A DNA stretch of 64,000 nucleotides from Allomyces arbusculus (lineage: Eukaryota; Blastocladiomycota; Blastocladiomycetes; Blastocladiales; Blastocladiaceae), in NCBI GenBank assembly GCA_027604705.1, contig JADHYV010000030.1, positions 62,001 to 126,000 on the forward strand. The letters run 5' to 3'. The notes under the pieces are model-generated. The model saw only the letters and a list, made by a program, of their open reading frames with translations. It was not told the DNA's origin and ran no database searches. The translations under genes were made by a program, and so were the position numbers. Within the stretch, counting starts at the first letter, position 1; the number at the start of each line of letters is the position of its first letter. Shown here piece by piece: positions 46,131 through 56,854 of this stretch.

Positions 46131-47468
46131 TCACTTTCTCCCGAGCATCGACCATTCCCGCCACTTTCTCACCGTCACGACTCGGGTGACAGGAGCAGGT
46201 GCCTGCAAGCGCAGCTCCTCGACCACAAACCCCGCAAACACACGTGCCAGGTCAACGACATTGACGGGATCGAGCGCATCCACTGTATCGCGGATAGTGT
46301 GCCAAACGTCTGGGAACGGCAGAGGAATCGCGTGGACGACGGGCACCCCTGCGCGCCAAAACGGGAGCTGGTCGTCCTGGATATGTCTGCGCTCGAACGC
46401 CTTGTCAAAGTACTTCACGGACGTGTTGCCGGCCGTCAAGAACCGGCGCGCACGCAGGTCGGCTTCCACGTCGATCAGGGACCGGAATTGCCCGGTGGTT
46501 GCGAGATGCTGGTTACGGATCGGGGCGCTGCGCGATCCGAGCAGATCAAGCAAGACAAATGTCGTGATCGTATCGAGCATCGTTTCGGACCCACCACCGG
46601 GCGCGCTGGTCGCAGCCCATGTCGCAGCAAGATGCCGCGAGCCGTAAATCGAGTTGGACTCGGAAATTGGGCCCCAGGCCTCTTCTCCATCAAACAAGAC
46701 GATTTGCAAGGTCGTGTCGGTCTTGGTGGCGCGGAGTGCTGGCGCAACGGTCTCGGCCACGTCGAGAAGGATCGCACATGACGCTGCCGCATCAATTGCG
46801 CCAACAAAATCCACGTGCGCAAAATACTTGGAGTCGTAGTGTGCAGCGAACACGAGCCGCTTGGGCACATGCGGATCCCACGTCGCAATGATGTTGACCA
46901 TTGGCTTCACGCCCATGGGCGTCGCCGCGTCGAAATGATCGAGCTCGACGTGGAACCCGATGTTCTCGAGGTGCGCGACCAAGTGCGCACGTGCCGCCGC
47001 ATGCGTTGCCGTGCCCGGGACGCGAGGTACGAGAAGAGGCGGCAGCAACCGTGTCCATAGCGCCGTGCTCTTGGCAGCGATGGCGCGGTCGTCGTCGGAC
47101 GCAGATTCCGACACTGGCTGAACACCACGCAAGCGTAACAGCGTCGCGTAAACGGGTTCAGGGTAATGGGTTACCGTGTTGCGCACCGTGCTGGGCAAGC
47201 GGACGCTGGCGTCGTGTCTGGTGTCACGGGCCACAGGGCAAGTTGCGAGATCGAGGGCAAGAGTGACAACTGTCGCTAGAGCGACGGCAACAGCAACGAC
47301 TTGCGCCCATGTCAATTTTTCGGCCGCAAGAATAAGGCCGAAATCCGAAGTCCGTGACGACGAAGACGAGGGCAAGGAGTGGGCTCGCTTCTCGTCTGGA
47401 CTGTTCAGGTCTGATAAAAATGCAGGCTTCATCTTCGTCGTGGGTGGTGTCGTCGCAGGTGGTATCAT
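46131..47468 (-). CDS. glutaminyl-peptide cyclotransferase (M28 family), membrane-anchored
   Basis: 445 residues from the ATG at 47468. The enzyme turns N-terminal Gln into pyroglutamate on secreted proteins. It has one membrane segment at about 54-75 near the N-terminus, so it is likely a type II protein with its catalytic part in the secretory lumen. The M28-fold motifs fit glutaminyl cyclases: HYDSKYF (H210), GAIDAAASC (D226), LFDGEEAW (E262-E263), IQDDQLPFWRAGVPVVH (D365-D366) and PDVWHTIRDTVDALD (H390). The single zinc site (Asp, Glu, His) is complete, and the DD pair distinguishes it from M28 aminopeptidases. A second Met at residue 13 is an alternative start. Confidence 0.9.
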   Translation of the reverse strand: MIPPATTPPTTKMKPAFLSDLNSPDEKRAHSLPSSSSSRTSDFGLILAAEKLTWAQVVAVAVALATVVTLALDLATCPVARDTRHDASVRLPSTVRNTVTHYPEPVYATLLRLRGVQPVSESASDDDRAIAAKSTALWTRLLPPLLVPRVPGTATHAAARAHLVAHLENIGFHVELDHFDAATPMGVKPMVNIIATWDPHVPKRLVFAAHYDSKYFAHVDFVGAIDAAASCAILLDVAETVAPALRATKTDTTLQIVLFDGEEAWGPISESNSIYGSRHLAATWAATSAPGGGSETMLDTITTFVLLDLLGSRSAPIRNQHLATTGQFRSLIDVEADLRARRFLTAGNTSVKYFDKAFERRHIQDDQLPFWRAGVPVVHAIPLPFPDVWHTIRDTVDALDPVNVVDLARVFAGFVVEELRLQAPAPVTRVVTVRKWREWSMLGRK

Positions 47469-47726
47469 TGATGCAATGATGCGTGCGAGTGCGGGGAGAG
47501 AAAGGAGAGCAAGCGGGAGCGTGCCCAAAGGCCGTCGGTCGATGTGACACTGTCGCTCACGCAAGTACAGATGCAGGCCGAAGATAAAAAAGACAACGTG
47601 GAAGGTTGGGATGGAAGGCTGGCGTGGAACCAACACGTTGCATGCAACAACATAACTCTTGCAGCGAGTGTTCAGCTTTCTTAACCTGAAGAGAGTCTTG
47701 ACGTGAACATAAATACATTCATATTT

Positions 47727-47777
47727 CATGTGCTGAACGTGCTGGATGTGCTGGGTGTGCTGCGTGTGTTGAGCCGC
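47727..47777. repeat. 9-bp imperfect minisatellite
   Basis: About five tandem variants of GTGCTGNNN (gtgctgaac, gtgctggat, gtgctgggt, gtgctgcgt, gtgttgagc). Confidence 0.75.
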
Positions 47778-48233
47778 CGGAGCACGACAAACGAAGTTGC
47801 TCTGATCCCACGTAAATGCTTCCCACAAGATCAATCAACAGGAGAGGGTATCGCGATACGCGCTCATCAAGTTTTTGTTGAAGCCAATCCTCATAGTTGA
47901 TACTGTGCCCAGGCACAGTTCCAAGCAAAAAACTCTGCGAATCTCCGCCATTGAGGCCGCATTCGGTTATAAACTATCCGCTGAAGGCAAACAGCGTTAC
48001 CACCTCAATTAATCTGTCAAATTCTCATGACCGCTTCCACAACTGCGTCGTGCGGGCGACGTGCGAGCCGTCAACACATGAGCGCCATTCATGGGCCAAA
48101 ACAAAGCTCCACTCGTTCAACCCGCAACCGCAATACTTGCCAGTTACCGCAGCGCCTGCCACGACTTGCGACACTTGCACACCGCCGACCAGCTCGTTCT
48201 GTCGCGCCGTTCATGGCCGTGGCCCAGCATTCG

Positions 48234-48251
48234 CCCCCCCCCCCCCCCCCC
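48234..48251. repeat. poly-C homopolymer run
   Basis: Eighteen consecutive C, 36 bp past the stop codon of the TMEM170-like gene. Confidence 0.85.
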
Positions 48252-48286
48252 GTAATCGAATTCGCCGCACGCTGCTTGCTCTCTCC

Positions 48287-48871
48287 TCACAGGTACGTCG
48301 ACATGGGCGTGTACGCGCCGACCATGGTCACGAGCACTTGTAGCAACGACCACAAAAACGGCGTCCACGTTGACATGCGGAACGCGCCAGCGTTGTACAC
48401 GACGCCGAGCACGTAACCTAAAGCACACATGCACGCACGCACGCACGAACACGGGTCAGGTCGTGCAGTCGTAAGTACTCCACCGGGCAAACTTGAGCGT
48501 ACCAAACACGATCCCGGACAGTGCGGCCATGATCCCCGCAGTCGCGAGAAACAGGACTGGGATAAGGATTGCGAGTTTGGTGCGCCGCGCAAAGACGAGG
48601 TAGCCCCATAAGCCGGCGGCGCCGTAGACCCCCGTGAAGAGGACGAGCGACCAGAGCAGCGTGAATCGCAGGATATCTGGCGCCGTCGAGCGGTCGTTCG
48701 TATCAGTCTGGTGCTGGGCTTGAACAATATGTGCGAGAATGTGCTCTTACCGTCGCGGTAATACATGTAATATCCTTCGGACGGGCGGAACGGGTTATAG
48801 AGCGATGGCCATTTCGGGACTTGGTAGCCGTCGGGCACGGAAAAAATGGGGGTCTCGAGCAGGTCCGACAT
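48287..48871 (-). CDS. small membrane protein, TMEM170-like
   Basis: Exons 48871-48751, 48676-48479 and 48417-48287 give 149 residues. After a short soluble lead (VPKWPSLYNPFRPSEGYYMY), three to four hydrophobic spans follow: FTLLWSLVLFTGVYGAAGLW, LAILIPVLFLATAGIMAALS and FLWSLLQVLVTMVGAYT. Length and the pattern 'R-F-T-L-x-W-S-L' before the first span suggest the TMEM170 family, linked in animals to ER and nuclear-envelope shape; this is a memory-based match. Intron 2 contains an ACGC/CGTG microsatellite (about 48430-48447). All joins keep phase. Confidence 0.65.
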   Translation of the reverse strand: MSDLLETPIFSVPDGYQVPKWPSLYNPFRPSEGYYMYYRDGKSTFSHILFKPSTRLIRTTARRRQISCDSRCSGRSSSSRGSTAPPAYGATSSLRGAPNSQSLSQSCFSRLRGSWPHCPGSCLVRSSLPGGVLTTARPDPCSCVRACMCALGYVLGVVYNAGAFRMSTWTPFLWSLLQVLVTMVGAYTPMSTYL

Positions 48872-49124
48872 GGTGTGCGTGGTCGAAATTGATGGCTTGA
48901 GATGCGTGAGATGGGTTGCAGCAAGTCTGGCACTCCGGGCGTTATGTGTTGGGCATTTTTTTTGAGGTTGCAGCTACAGTACAAGACTTTCGACGACAGG
49001 CGGTGCGCGATGGATTCTGAAGCGAAAACTTTGTCGCCCCCCTCTTCTGCCGCAAAATGAATCTGAACAAAGGCGCTGTATCTTGCTTCATCAACATGCC
49101 CTCCACCGGCCATACCCACACGCA
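48872..49124. other. short intergenic region
   Basis: Promoter of the TMEM170-like gene and 3' flank of U2AF65. Nothing else is seen. Confidence 0.5.
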
Positions 49125-51117
49125 CTACAGATACGCGACACTGGCGACCTTGGCGCCATAATAATCGCGCGCCGTCCAACGATCCTCGGGGTAAAACGCG
49201 GCGACGACCGACCGCGACCGATACGCCCGCCCCGCGACATGCCGCAGCGCATTCTGGCACGCGTACTTGTCCTCGAACACGACAAACACTTGCGCGAGCG
49301 CCGGCAAGTCGCCGCCGTCGGGCATTTTCGGAATCACGACCGAGGCCACCTGGCCGTACTTGCCGCACTCTTCGCGCACGTCGAGCGCGAGATCCTCGTA
49401 GTCGCGCGGCTGCCGTAAGTCCTCGACGGCCGCCATGTTCAGCAGCAGCAGGATCCGGGACAACTGCCCGATCCCGCCCGCGGCCATGTTCATGATCTGC
49501 GCGAGCAACGGCGGGACGGACGACGGCCCGCCACCAATCGGCGTCGCATTACTCCCCGTCGCCCCATCGCGTCGGCCCGACGACGCGCGCTGCACGACCA
49601 ATCGGCGATCGCCAATCTCCATATTGTTGAGCCCCTCGATCGCCAAATCCGCAACCGACGAGTCGACAAACTCGCAGAACGCGTACCCCTTGGACTGCTG
49701 CCGCTCGTTGTCCATGATCAGCGCAAACGTGCGCAGCTCGCCAAACGACTTGAGCAACTCCTTGACTTGGTCCTCGGACAAGTGGTGCGGGATCCCGCCC
49801 ACGAAGAGTTTGTCGGGGTTGTGCGGTGCCGGTGGGGGGCCCAGACCGGGCGCGCCCATAGGGTCGCCGCCCTCGGGCGGGACGTAGTCCTTGGGCCGCT
49901 TCACGCGCAGCGACATGGATTTGAACGGCACGCCGTCGAGGTAGAGAGCTTGTGTCGCGTCGGCCGGGTCGCGGAATTCGACAAAGGCGAAGGCACGCTC
50001 GCCGCCGAACGAGGCCGAGATGGCTGCATTCGGGTGGCCGACCTTGCTGAGTTCGTGGTTGAAGTGGTCGAGGAGGTCTTGCTGTTGAAGGTGGAACAAA
50101 GCATCCGCGTCAGTTTGGGTTCTCGAACATGAGGAAAGAAAAAGCCCAATGTACCTCTTGCACGTCCATGGGCAAGTTGCCGACGTAGAGACGGCGCTGC
50201 TGGCGCAACGTCTGGAAACTCGGGCCGGTCGTGACGGTTGCGCCTCCTGGCACCGAAAACGTCGGCTTGGGCTTGTAGTCGTAATGACCGAGCATGTGGC
50301 CGGGCGTCATCTTGGCCACGGCCTTGTGGCACGGGAGCAGGAACTGGCCTAGATTGTTTGGAAGTTGTTGGTCAGCCGAATGCGCCCCTTCGTTGCCCTA
50401 TCGCATAAAAGAAAGCGTACCCGTCTCCTTGGCCTGCGTCGCCGGCACCCCCTCCCACCCGGGCGGCGCGACATCCCACAACTGCAATTTCCGCGGCCGC
50501 TGGTCGAGCGGGACCGTCCCGCGCGGCGGACTCGGGGAACTGTACCTGCCCCCCGACCCGTACATCCCACCGCCAAAACTGAACCCAAACCCTTTGGTCC
50601 GGCCGAGATCCGAGTTACTCCCGCCGCCGCCGCCGCGCTCGCGAGAGCGGCCACGCGGGGCCGGGCGGTCATAATCGGACCGGCGCGACGACCGGCGGTC
50701 CCGGTCGTAGTCGTCGTACCGGTCCCGGTCACGGCGGTCATAGTCGCGCTCACGGTCGCGGTCGCGGTCACGGTCTGACCGGCGGTACTCGCGGTCGTCA
50801 CGAGGGGGACGGTCGTCGCGTGGCTCGGCGCGCGGCTCGCGCGGGATTCGGTCGTCGCGACCCATGCGTTCCGTCGGGCGGTCGCTCCGCTCGCGGTCGG
50901 TGCGCGAGGACCGGTATTCGCGGTCGTCGCTGCCGCGGTCACGGTCGGTCCGGGACGAGCGGTATTCGCGGTCACGGCGGGAATCATCGTCGTCGCGGCG
51001 CGCGCGCTTGGATGCGGACGACGAGTCGACGGCGGGCGAGTCGGCGGCGGCGCGCTTGTTGCTCCCGGACGCGCCGCCATAGTCGTACGAGAAGAGGTCG
51101 CCGTCGGACGGGTCCAT
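49125..51117 (-). CDS. U2 snRNP auxiliary factor large subunit (U2AF65)
   Basis: It binds the polypyrimidine tract and recruits U2 snRNP during 3' splice-site choice. Exons 51117-50421, 50348-50155 and 50081-49125 give 615 residues. Residues 30-190 are a charged Arg/Asp/Ser-rich region (SR/RD repeats such as DRDRDRERDYDRRDRD). Near 214 is the conserved U2AF35-binding Trp segment (LQLWDVAPPGWEGVPATQ). RRM1 starts at about 285 (RRLYVGNLP), RRM2 at about 387 (DKLFVGGIPHH), and a C-terminal UHM follows, with GRAYRSR where most UHMs have R-x-F. The domain order matches the family. Its target tracts can be seen before many acceptors here. It is divergent from VPS45. Confidence 0.95.
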
Positions 51118-51780
51118 GGTTGGTGCCGAGGCCTGGGTGGTGTCGAGATTGGTTGGGGGTTGGGCAGAGCGGACAAGCGGGCGGCCGAGTTGAACAAGTG
51201 TGATCCACGGAGGCGGATCCGGGCGAGCGAGTGCGGCAAGTCGCGCGGTCTTGACGTTGGTGTGGTCGCCGTAATGGCGTGGTTCCCGTCGTCGTCGTGA
51301 AGACGGTGTCGCTGCGACCGGCAGAAGCTGATCACGGCGAGAAAGAGCACCTGTCAAGTGACCTCACGAACGGGTTTCCATGAGCTATCTGCCGTGTTCC
51401 TGTTCCGCTTTCTGGCTGCTTTCGGGCGGTCGCTTTCCAACCTGCTTTTGCAACTGCTTTGTGACAGGAGCGCGCCTACGTCTCACAGCTGTCTCGCGCT
51501 TCCATTTGGCCACGACCGATCCGTGCCCAAGTCGCGCGCGATTCCAGCACGAGAAGCCACCACCAACCCGGCGCCCGTGCTGCTGCCAGCCTCGTCAACG
51601 ACCTACTGCAATCGCAGCGATATTGGACCAGCGCTTGATTCCGACTTATCGCTGCACCCGCGACGACTTCACGTCCGACCGCGACCCGCACGTTTTCGGC
51701 CAATCGAAATCGTCACGCAAGCAATTTTCGCTCATTGTCAGCCGCGACGTGATCATCACGCTCTCCTCGGTCCCGCCGCC
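51118..51780. other. divergent promoter region, U2AF65 / VPS45
   Basis: About 660 bp between two starts. No distinct box stands out and ORFs are shadows. Confidence 0.5.
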
Positions 51781-53715
51781 ATGAACGTCGTGCAAGCCGC
51801 GCAGGGCTACATGGCCAAAATGGTCGGCGAGCCCGCCGGCATGAAGGTGTTGCTGCTCGACCCGGACACGGTAGATCACATCCCACGCGCGTCTCTTCCA
51901 AATGGCCCGCTCCTGACCGGACACGCACCGACACCAGACGTCGACCGTGTCAAGCGTGTGCACGCAGTCCTTCTTGCTCGCCAAGGAAGTCTACCTCGTC
52001 GACCGCATTGGCAACAAGAACCGCGACAAGATGCCGCACTTGAAATGTGTGTGCTTTTGCCGCCCGACGCAGGAATCAATGGCGCACATTATCGACGAGC
52101 TCAAGGCGCCAAAGTATGGCGAGTACTATCTCTGTACGTTGCGTTAATTGCACTCTCCAACTCGTGCCGATGCATGGTTGATGAGCCCGCCCTCCGCTAG
52201 ATTTCTCCAACGTGCTCAAGAAGCTGCAAGTCGAGAAACTCGCCGAGGCCGACGAACACGAACTCGTGCGCGAAGTGCAGGAGTGTTTCGCTGACTACCT
52301 CGCTATCAACGCCGACCTCTTCACGCTCGACATGGACTTACCTGCCTGGCCGCTCTACGCCGGCACGCTCGCCGACTGGGACGCGCGCGCACTACAGCGC
52401 ACCGTCGACGGGCTCGCATCCGCGTGCCTCGCCCTCAAAAAACGGCCCGTGATCCGGTACGCCGCAAGCAGCCCTCACGCCAAGCGACTCGCGCACGAGC
52501 TGGGCTACCTGATGCAGCAGGAGAAACCCCTGTTTGAGGCGCGCACGATGACCCCCGCGACGGTCCTGATTGTCGACCGCCGGTCCGACCCGGTCACACC
52601 GCTGCTCAACCAGTGGACGTACCAGGCGATGGTGCATGAAGTGCTCGGGATCCATCACGGCCTCGTCGACTTGTCTCTGGTCGATGGGATCCGGGACGAC
52701 TTGAAGACGGTGGTTCTCGCTGCGCACGACGACCAGTTTTACGCGACTAACATGTACGCGAATTTCGGCGATTTGGGCGTGGCGATCAAGGCCTACCTTG
52801 CTGAGTACCAGCGGCGTACGCCCAACAAGGCCGCGCTCGAGTCGATCGCCGATATGAAGAAGTTTGTCGACGAGTACCCCGAGGTCCGCAGGTTGGCGGG
52901 CAACGTGTCGAAACACGTGGCACTGACCTCGGAACTGTCCCGGATCGTCGACGCCGAGCGGCTGCTCGACGTCTCGGAAGTCGAGCAGAACGTGGCTTGT
53001 GCCGATACCTCGGCGCCCGCCCTGCTCCGGTCTGACGAGGCCCTGGCCGAATCCGTGGCCGCGAAACTGCGCGACCCGCTCATCTCGGGCGAGTCCAAGT
53101 TCAAGCTTGCCGTCCTGTTCGCGCTGCACAATCCGCGTTCCCCGCACCTCGCGTCCTTCAAGCAACTTCTCGCCGACGCGGCCGTCTCGCCCATGAAACT
53201 CGACCTGATGGACCGTGTCGTGCGGTACGCGACCTCGGCCGGCCCCGCATCCACGGCGACTGGCACTTCGGCGACCACCGGGCTCGCGCAGTTTGGCAAG
53301 ACGGTGATGCGCGGGTTGAAAGGCGTGGAGAACGTATATACGCAGCACGTGCCGCCACTGCACGGCGTACTCGAATCCTTGGTCCGTGGGAAACTCAAGG
53401 AGTCGGCGTACCCGTTCCTGGAGGGGACGGGCGCGTCGAATGGGTTCCCGGAAGGCGTGCGCGTGAATGATGTGATTGTGTTTATGGTCGGCGGGGCGAC
53501 GTTTGAGGAGGCGCGGTTCGTGCATCAGTTGAGCGCGTCGGTGCCCGGCGTGCGTGTGGCTCTGGGTGGGAACACGGTGCATAACAGTCAGAGGTGCGAT
53601 TGTTGCTTGCAGATCGACGAATTATGCGGTGGTTTTGATACTGACCTGAATTGTGGCTCCAACTAGCTTCTTGAAGCAGATCTACGACGCGTTTGCGCAA
53701 CGCGTCGCGTCTTGA
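51781..53715 (+). CDS. VPS45: Sec1/Munc18 protein Vps45
   Basis: It is an SM protein that controls SNARE assembly for Golgi-to-endosome traffic. Exons 51781-51870, 51938-52133, 52201-53593 and 53667-53715 give 575 residues, normal for the family. The N-terminus reads MNVVQAAQGYMAKMV and MKVLLLDPDT, then CTQSFLLAKEVYLVDRI, HLKCVCFCRPTQESM and KYGEYYLYFSNV, all Vps45 blocks; ERIVDRRSDP-type LIVDRRSDPVTPLLNQWTYQ lies in the central part. The last exon is only 49 nt (SFLKQIYDAFAQRVAS) and continues from VALGGNTVHNSQ. The gene is convergent with the HAD gene, with stop codons only 23 bp apart. Confidence 0.95.
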
Positions 53716-53738
53716 CGGTGAGGTATAAATATTCATGT

Positions 53739-54780
53739 TCATGCGCGTGCCAAAAATTCATCAACTTCAGCCCACGAGCGCGCGCGGTAGAGGCGGCAGG
53801 GCGCATCGGCCAAGTGCACAGCGCGGCCGACAGTGCAGGTGGTCGTGGCAAGGTTGACGAGCGTGATCCCGCTGTCGTCAAACAGTTTGAGCAGCGACGA
53901 TTTGACCGGATCGCTCGGCGCAAAGAGGATGCCGATATCGGCGCGCACTACATACCCGGAAACGAGATTAGACCTCCACCTGCAACCCACCATTCGAGCA
54001 CAACGTACGCATGCACGGCACATCATTCAACGAATCGCCGATAAACACGGCCACTTCCTTTTCCTCCTTCCCAGCCAACCGCTCCTCGAACCGCCGCAAC
54101 TTATCCGTCCCGTCCAACACCCCGCCCAGAATCCGGCCCGTCGTCCTCCCACTTACCACCTCGAGATCATTGCACACGACCTGCAACCCGTCCACTTCCA
54201 GCGCGCCACGAATCAAGTCCGCCGACCAATTCACGCTGCAAATCACGACCTCCCTCCCCATCGCGACCCACCTTACCAGCACCTCCCGCGCGCCCGGATG
54301 TAACACCACCTCGGCGCCGTGCGCGCGCACGTCCCACGGATCAAGACCGGCAAAGTACCGCGCGTTTTCGAGGCGCGCAACTGATTGCGCTTCAGCGGGG
54401 CGGAGTTGCAAGATCCGGGAACATACGGCGTAGATCGCGCAGTCGCGTCGGGACTTGGCGACGGCCTCGATCGAGGAGTTGGCAGGATGTTGGGAGCGCA
54501 GGCAGGCGTCATAGTCGGCAAGGTACGCGTCGACGAGCGCGGACCAGGGGATGGCGGGCGCGGCGGCCGCGAGCTGGGCAGAATTTGCGGTGGGGAGCGC
54601 GGCGAGGTGCGCGATCGAGTCATCGGCCGTGAGCGTTTGGTCGAAATCGATCCAGATCAAGTACTTAAGACGGTGCAGGCTGTTGGGCTCGGCGGCAGGG
54701 TTAATGGCTGTAGTGGTCATTTCTGGGTCCGAGTAGCTGGGTTCGGCATGGCGCGAAGAGGTCTTTTCGTCCTGGACCAT
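53739..54780 (-). CDS. HAD-superfamily phosphatase
   Basis: Exons 54780-54009 and 53947-53739 give 326 residues. HAD motif I is WIDFDQTLTADD (D45, D47), motif II falls in EVVICSVNWS, and the acidic motif IV is GDSLNDVPCML (D249, D253), the latter split by the intron before ADIGILFAPSD. This is a complete soluble HAD phosphatase of the C2-less cap type, with a helical insert (about 60-150) that likely forms the cap over the active site. Fungal relatives act on small phosphates such as thiamine- or pyridoxal-phosphate, but nothing here fixes the substrate. It is divergent from the BtuF-like gene across 287 bp. Confidence 0.85.
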
Positions 54781-55067
54781 TTTCGCCGTCGTCCGTTGTC
54801 GTGTCGTCGTCGTTGAGGAGGAGGACAGAGGAGAGTCGACGATGGAGGGATCACCAGCAGGGACAGCGCCACAGAAGGATTGTTCAGGGCTAGGGCGATG
54901 ACATGGTGACGGGTTGGTTGCCTGGCACTGCCCCATGCGATGCGAGCGTGGAGCTTTTCTGGGCAACGTCTCGACGACAACCATCACGACGAGCTGCCGA
55001 ATCTGTGTTGCAAGGCGCAGCTGCTGCAAGGGACAAGCGCACCATCAAACAGTCAAGCCCCAGCACC
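54781..55067. other. short bidirectional promoter, HAD phosphatase / BtuF-like
   Basis: 287 bp between two start codons facing apart. It must carry both promoters, which makes joint regulation possible. No clear box is visible. Confidence 0.55.
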
Positions 55068-56681
55068 ATGTCGCCCAGTGCCGCTGCTGGGAACGCGACG
55101 GCGACCGTGTCCCGGATCATTTCCGTGCTGCCATCAGGTTAGTTCAGGAATATTACGCGGCACTCGAAGAAGGGATTGCCCGCCGTCGTTTTGGGACAAT
55201 GTCTAGCTGTCGCCGCTGCTATTGCGACATCTGCGGCAGGGTCCAATCGTGGAACGCAATTTGACGGTAGTCGGGCCCGTCTGATAGCGACTGAGATTCT
55301 TTGCCTGCTGCCGGGGTTCGACAAACTCCTCGTTGGCCGGAGCCACGAGTGCGACTACCCCCGGTGCGTTTGCGGCTGTCAGGCCGTGCTGGGCAATGCT
55401 ATGTGGCCACTTCTCAACCAAACTGACCCCAACTCGTTGGTCCATCCTCAGGACGATCCGTGACCGGCCAATCCTGACGGGACAAAAGACGACGTTTACA
55501 GTACTCTGTCTTCTCCACCTTCTGTATTCCTCGTCACGGACAACTGACGCTGTCGATGGTGCATTGCTGTTCAGACCTCGGCCGATGTGGACCGCCAAGT
55601 GAGCGAAGCGCTGTCGCAGGGCAACTCGCTCTACACGCTCGACATTCCGCAGATCCAGCAGCTCAAGCCCGACATGATCTTGACGCAGGATATTTGCGAT
55701 GTCTGCGCGATTGATCTTCAGGTCCGTCTCTACCTCCCACCTCGACCAGCCGAACTGCCGCCATTGACGCTGTCTATCCTCGCTTTTCAGACGGTTCAAC
55801 GCGTGGCCAAGGGCATGAAGCCGTCGCCGACGGTGCTCACGCTCAACCCGGCGTCGCTGCGCGATGTGCTCGTCAACATTGTCGAGGTCGGCGATGCTGT
55901 CGGTGCCTCGAAAGAAGCGCGCACCATTTTCGAGGACCTCGTGCGCCGCGTCAAGGCCGCCGAGCAGTGGTCCTTGGCCAACGTCAAGCAACGGCCCAAC
56001 GTGGCGTTTATTGAGTGGGTGGACCCGGTGTGTTTCCGTTCCAGCGCGCCATTTTCCTCGCCGAGCCGCACGTACTCACTTCTCTCGTCCGTGTAGATCT
56101 TCTTTGGCGGCCACTGGACGCCCGAGCTCATCGAGCTCGCGGGCGGGTACCACCCACTTAACACGATCCTCAAGTCGTCGAATGACGCTCTCCCCGCGTC
56201 GCACTGGGTCAAGCAGCCCGTCCCGGCCGTCCCCGTCCGCACGATCACGCGCGGCGAGTGCGCTGCGACGTCGACCTACGCGACCGACTACACCAAATCC
56301 TATCGGATCCAGCCCGCGATGCTCGTCGAGACGCACCCCGACATTCTCTTGATCGCGCCGTGTGGGCTCGACATTGACACGACCAAGCGCGAACTGCGCC
56401 TGCTGTTGAGCCGCGCCGACGCCTGGTGGTGGCAGCTGAACCCGCGCCCGAAACGCGTGATCTTAATGAATGGTAACCACCATTTCAACCGCCCGGGCCC
56501 GCGGCTTGTGGACGCGCTCGAGTTTGTGCAGGCGTTGCTGCACCGGCCAGAACTGCTGCCGCGGTTCGCGAGCAAGGAGTATACGGACAAGGACGGAGTC
56601 GGATTCCCGTACGAGGAGTTGGATTTGGGGTATTGGTTTGACAAGACGAATTTTGTGGGCAAGGCGCCCAAGCAGCAGTAG
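55068..56681 (+). CDS. BtuF/TroA-fold metal- or cobalamin-binding protein
   Basis: Six exons (55068-55137, 55288-55363, 55452-55500, 55575-55721, 55791-56027, 56097-56681) give 387 residues. The pattern is that of ABC-type periplasmic binding proteins of the BtuF class: SRIISVLPSATEIL, DKLLVGRSHECDYP, RPILTGQK, then LKPDMILTQDICDVC, FIEWVDPIFFGGHWTPEL, AGGYHPL and HPDILLIAPCG. Bacterial BtuF delivers vitamin B12 to an ABC importer. Here there is no signal peptide, lipobox or transmembrane span, so it should be cytosolic. Ligand and role in a fungus are unknown. It has five normal introns, so it is not bacterial contamination. The first exon is short and placed by frame only. Confidence 0.82.
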
Positions 56682-56854
56682 ATGTTGGTCGGTTTGTGGC
56701 AGGGCCCGTGTAGGTCGAGCTTGACGCGGTCGGGCGTCGAAATGCGTGCAATAAAGATGTTTGGTTGGATTTCTTTCCAAGACCGTTTCGGTGCAAGAAT
56801 TACATATTCGAGCATGCGAGCTTCTGCTCGCAAACAAATTGCCCCTCCACCGCA
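56682..56854. other. intergenic region
   Basis: Between the convergent BtuF-like gene and the F-box relic. Nothing seen. Confidence 0.45.

Larger units (their letters stand above)
47469..48286. other. intergenic region with minisatellite and poly-C run
   Basis: Promoter of the glutaminyl cyclase and 3' flank of the TMEM170-like gene. It carries the two simple repeats listed separately. No gene. Confidence 0.5.
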
